Part shown: in pieces, positions 32,011-33,684 of the stretch
How the letters are laid out: the number at the start of each line of letters is the position of its first letter
Position numbering within the stretch: position 1 is the first letter of the stretch
Assembly: GCA_013151245.1 (NCBI GenBank)
Contig: JAADIR010000122.1
Location: 1 to 33,684 of the forward strand
Direction: 5' to 3'
Source of the DNA: Chlorobiota bacterium
GTDB lineage: Bacteria; Bacteroidota; Ignavibacteria; Ignavibacteriales; Melioribacteraceae
Length of the DNA: 33,684 nt
Translations under genes and position numbers: made by a program
Notes under the pieces: generated by a model
What the model was told of the DNA's origin: nothing
What the model saw: only the letters and a program-made list of their open reading frames with translations
Database searches by the model: none

Positions 32011-33357
32011 ATGTCGAAATCAAAAGTGAAATATGTCTGCTCGTCGTGCGGTCACGAATCTCTGCGCTGGCTCGGCAAATGCCCGTCGTGCGGCGAATGG
32101 AACAGCTTTTCGGAGGAGATTGTCGAAACAAAAAAGAAAACGGCGAGGCAGGCGGCTGAATCGGATATCAAAAAACTTTCCGGCGATAGCGGCGACGAAG
32201 AGAAGCGCATCAAAACAAACATCGAAGAATTCGACAGAGTTCTCGGCGGCGGATTGATTTACGGTTCCGTGGTTTTGATAGGCGGCGATCCGGGAATCGG
32301 CAAATCGACGCTCGTAATGCAAGCCGCGGAAAAAGCCGACGGGCGGACTCTTTACGTTACAGGCGAAGAATCGATCAGGCAAATCAACATCCGCGCAAAA
32401 AGGCTCGGAGTGAAATCGGAAAATCTTTTCCTTCTTGCCGAAACCGATCTCGACGTAATAAAAGACGGGATTCTCAAATCGGAAGCGGATATCGTCATCA
32501 TCGATTCAATCCAAACGATAAATAATCCCGCGCTTGATAACGCTCCGGGAACCGTTTCGCAAATTAGGGAATCGACCGCCGAATTGCTGCGGCTGGCAAA
32601 GACAAAGGAGATTGTCGTTATTCTGATCGGGCACGTTACAAAGGAAGGCTACATCGCCGGACCGAAAATATTAGAACACATTGTCGATACCGTTTTGCAA
32701 TTTGAAGGAGAGAAGAATTATTCATACCGCATTTTACGCGCGCAGAAAAACCGTTTCGGAAGCGCTAACGAAATCGGCATTTTCGAAATGCGCGAAGACG
32801 GACTCCGGCAGGTAAAGAACCCGAGCGAAATATTTATCGGCGAACGCGAAGAAGAAATAAGCGGTTCGGTAATTACCGCAAGCATTGAAGGAACGCGTCC
32901 CGTGTTATTGGAAGTGCAGGCGCTTGTAACTCCGTCGCATTTCGGCAATCCGCAGCGGGTTGCAACCGGCTTCGATTACAGACGGCTTTCGATTCTCCTT
33001 GCCGTTCTCGAAAAACGCGCAAAGCTCCGTCTTTCCACGGCGAACGTTTTTTTGAATATGGCGGGCGGAATTAAAATCGACGAACCGGCGATCGACCTTG
33101 CCGTTTGCGTTTCGATAGCTTCGAGCTTGACGAACAGAGCGGCGAGAAGCGATTACGTCGTTATCGGCGAAGTCGGTCTCGGCGGCGAAGTGCGCAGCGT
33201 AGGACGTCTCGATAAAAGAATTCAGGAAGCCGAAAAACTCGGCTTCGGAAATATCATCGTTCCCAAAAACAATCTGAAACAAAAACCGAAAACTTCAACA
33301 ATCAACGTCATTCCCGCCGAAAGCATTCTGCAGGCGATTGATATTGTGTTGAGGTAG
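32011..33357 (+). CDS. radA: DNA repair protein RadA (Sms)
   Basis: RadA is a hexameric helicase that helps process recombination intermediates and branch migration. The 448-residue protein has the N-terminal zinc finger CSSCGHESLRWLGKCPSCG, Walker A GGDPGIGKST (near residue 90), VIIDSIQTI in Walker B, the RadA-specific KNRFGS motif, and a C-terminal Lon-protease-like domain (GGIKIDEPAIDLAVCVSIASSL). No catalytic Ser is expected in that domain. Its ATG begins one base after the MlaF-like TGA, so translation is probably coupled. A palindrome array follows downstream. Confidence 0.97.
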   Translation: MSKSKVKYVCSSCGHESLRWLGKCPSCGEWNSFSEEIVETKKKTARQAAESDIKKLSGDSGDEEKRIKTNIEEFDRVLGGGLIYGSVVLIGGDPGIGKSTLVMQAAEKADGRTLYVTGEESIRQINIRAKRLGVKSENLFLLAETDLDVIKDGILKSEADIVIIDSIQTINNPALDNAPGTVSQIRESTAELLRLAKTKEIVVILIGHVTKEGYIAGPKILEHIVDTVLQFEGEKNYSYRILRAQKNRFGSANEIGIFEMREDGLRQVKNPSEIFIGEREEEISGSVITASIEGTRPVLLEVQALVTPSHFGNPQRVATGFDYRRLSILLAVLEKRAKLRLSTANVFLNMAGGIKIDEPAIDLAVCVSIASSLTNRAARSDYVVIGEVGLGGEVRSVGRLDKRIQEAEKLGFGNIIVPKNNLKQKPKTSTINVIPAESILQAIDIVLR

Positions 33358-33430
33358 AAAAATAAAGGCGATAACAAACTATCGTCAAAAGGACATGTGT
33401 CAAAAATAGGAGTTTAGAAAAAACGTAAAG

Positions 33431-33641
33431 TTCAACTACTTCGTAGTTGTAAAATGGATTTTGAGTTATAACTCCGGGTTACACCCGAAGTTATTTACAT
33501 TCAAGTCCTTCGGACTTGTAATTTGTAATTGGACTGCGAAGCAGTCGAATTTTAATAGCCTTGTGCGAAGCGCAAGGGAATTGAAATCAAAATAATAAAA
33601 GAATCGCAATCTGTCGCGGCGAAGACGGACGCGGTTCAATT
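33431..33641. repeat. Palindrome array, copy 2 (inverted relative to copy 1)
   Basis: Hairpins appear in the reverse order of copy 1: CAACTAC-TTC (33433), ACTCCGGGT-TAC (33471), CAAGTCC-TTC (33502), GACTGC-GAA (33532), CCTTGTGC-GAA (33559). The first to last hairpins span about 147 bases, as in copy 1. Beyond them the sequence GCGGTTCAATT mirrors AATTGAACCGC at the outer edge of copy 1. In the CCTT stem an A-T pair of copy 1 is a G-C pair here, a compensatory change. It lies about 75 bases downstream of radA in a 327-bp gene-free tail of the window; I see no ORF there. Confidence 0.85.
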
Positions 33642-33684
33642 AAAAGTAAATTTAAGTAATAGATAGTTTCTAAATCTGTTATTA

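Noticed and set aside
33502-33518. UUCG tetraloop in the CAAGTCC hairpin
   Set aside because: The symmetric stem leaves a three-base TTC loop; forming a C(UUCG)G tetraloop would break the pairing below it.
3964-33641. The two arrays as ends of one 29.7-kb mobile element
   Set aside because: The interior is mostly housekeeping genes (pyk, proS, gpmA, radA) with no transposase or integrase, so two independent copies of a repeat are more likely.
1-33684. tRNA, rRNA or riboswitch genes
   Set aside because: I saw no cloverleaf with TTCRA-type arms, no rRNA core sequence and no recognisable riboswitch core in any spacer.

Overview
The window looks like chromosome of a free-living member of the Ignavibacteria/Melioribacter branch of the Bacteroidota-Chlorobi group. 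The evidence is a secreted protein with a NYPNPFNPS-type C-terminal sorting domain, a PorV/PorQ-like outer-membrane protein (both hallmarks of type IX secretion), moderate-to-low G+C, and a mix of genes with good Shine-Dalgarno sites and genes with none. The lineage is inferred from protein style only; there is no rRNA or tRNA here to confirm it.

Layout. 0-4.3 kb: end of an unknown gene, a T9SS cargo protein, a repeat-rich spacer, then an lrp-family regulator translationally coupled to type I glutamine synthetase. 4.3-10.1 kb: Lon-related protease coupled to pyruvate kinase, a small lipoprotein, and an Fsr-type MFS exporter. 10.1-12.5 kb: an AT-rich accessory patch with hairpins, a possible toxin-antitoxin remnant, a Phd/VapC module, a Fic protein behind a palindromic operator, and a heptamer tandem repeat. 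12.5-18.2 kb: proS, an MmcQ/YjbR protein, an S41 protease - VOC - YbaK operon, and a SnoaL-like protein. 18.2-24.8 kb: M48 lipoprotein peptidase, PPK2, a Ca2+/Na+ antiporter, a class V aminotransferase, an SDR, a zinc-ribbon protein and an MFS transporter. 24.8-28 kb: a single-chain sigma factor/anti-sigma/RskA fusion and a PorV-like protein. 28-33.4 kb: gpmA, a Xaa-Pro aminopeptidase, a MITE-like element, a CBM9-like protein, an orphan MlaF-type ATPase and radA.

Two things stand out. First, a roughly 147-bp array of five or six different short palindromes occurs twice, in inverted orientation, at about 4.0 kb and 33.5 kb. Palindrome order, palindrome sequence and much of the spacer sequence are conserved, and one stem pair changes in a compensatory way. 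Second, the 552-residue gene at 24.9-26.5 kb joins an ECF sigma factor, a zinc-less anti-sigma domain, a charged linker, one membrane helix and an extracytoplasmic RskA domain in one polypeptide, and heads an apparent operon with an MFS transporter and a zinc-ribbon protein. Most other genes are conserved housekeeping functions. Metabolic links visible here are nitrogen assimilation (lrp-glnA), lower glycolysis (pyk, gpmA), tRNA-Pro charging and editing (proS, ybaK), and protein quality control (Lon-like, S41, M48 and M24 peptidases).
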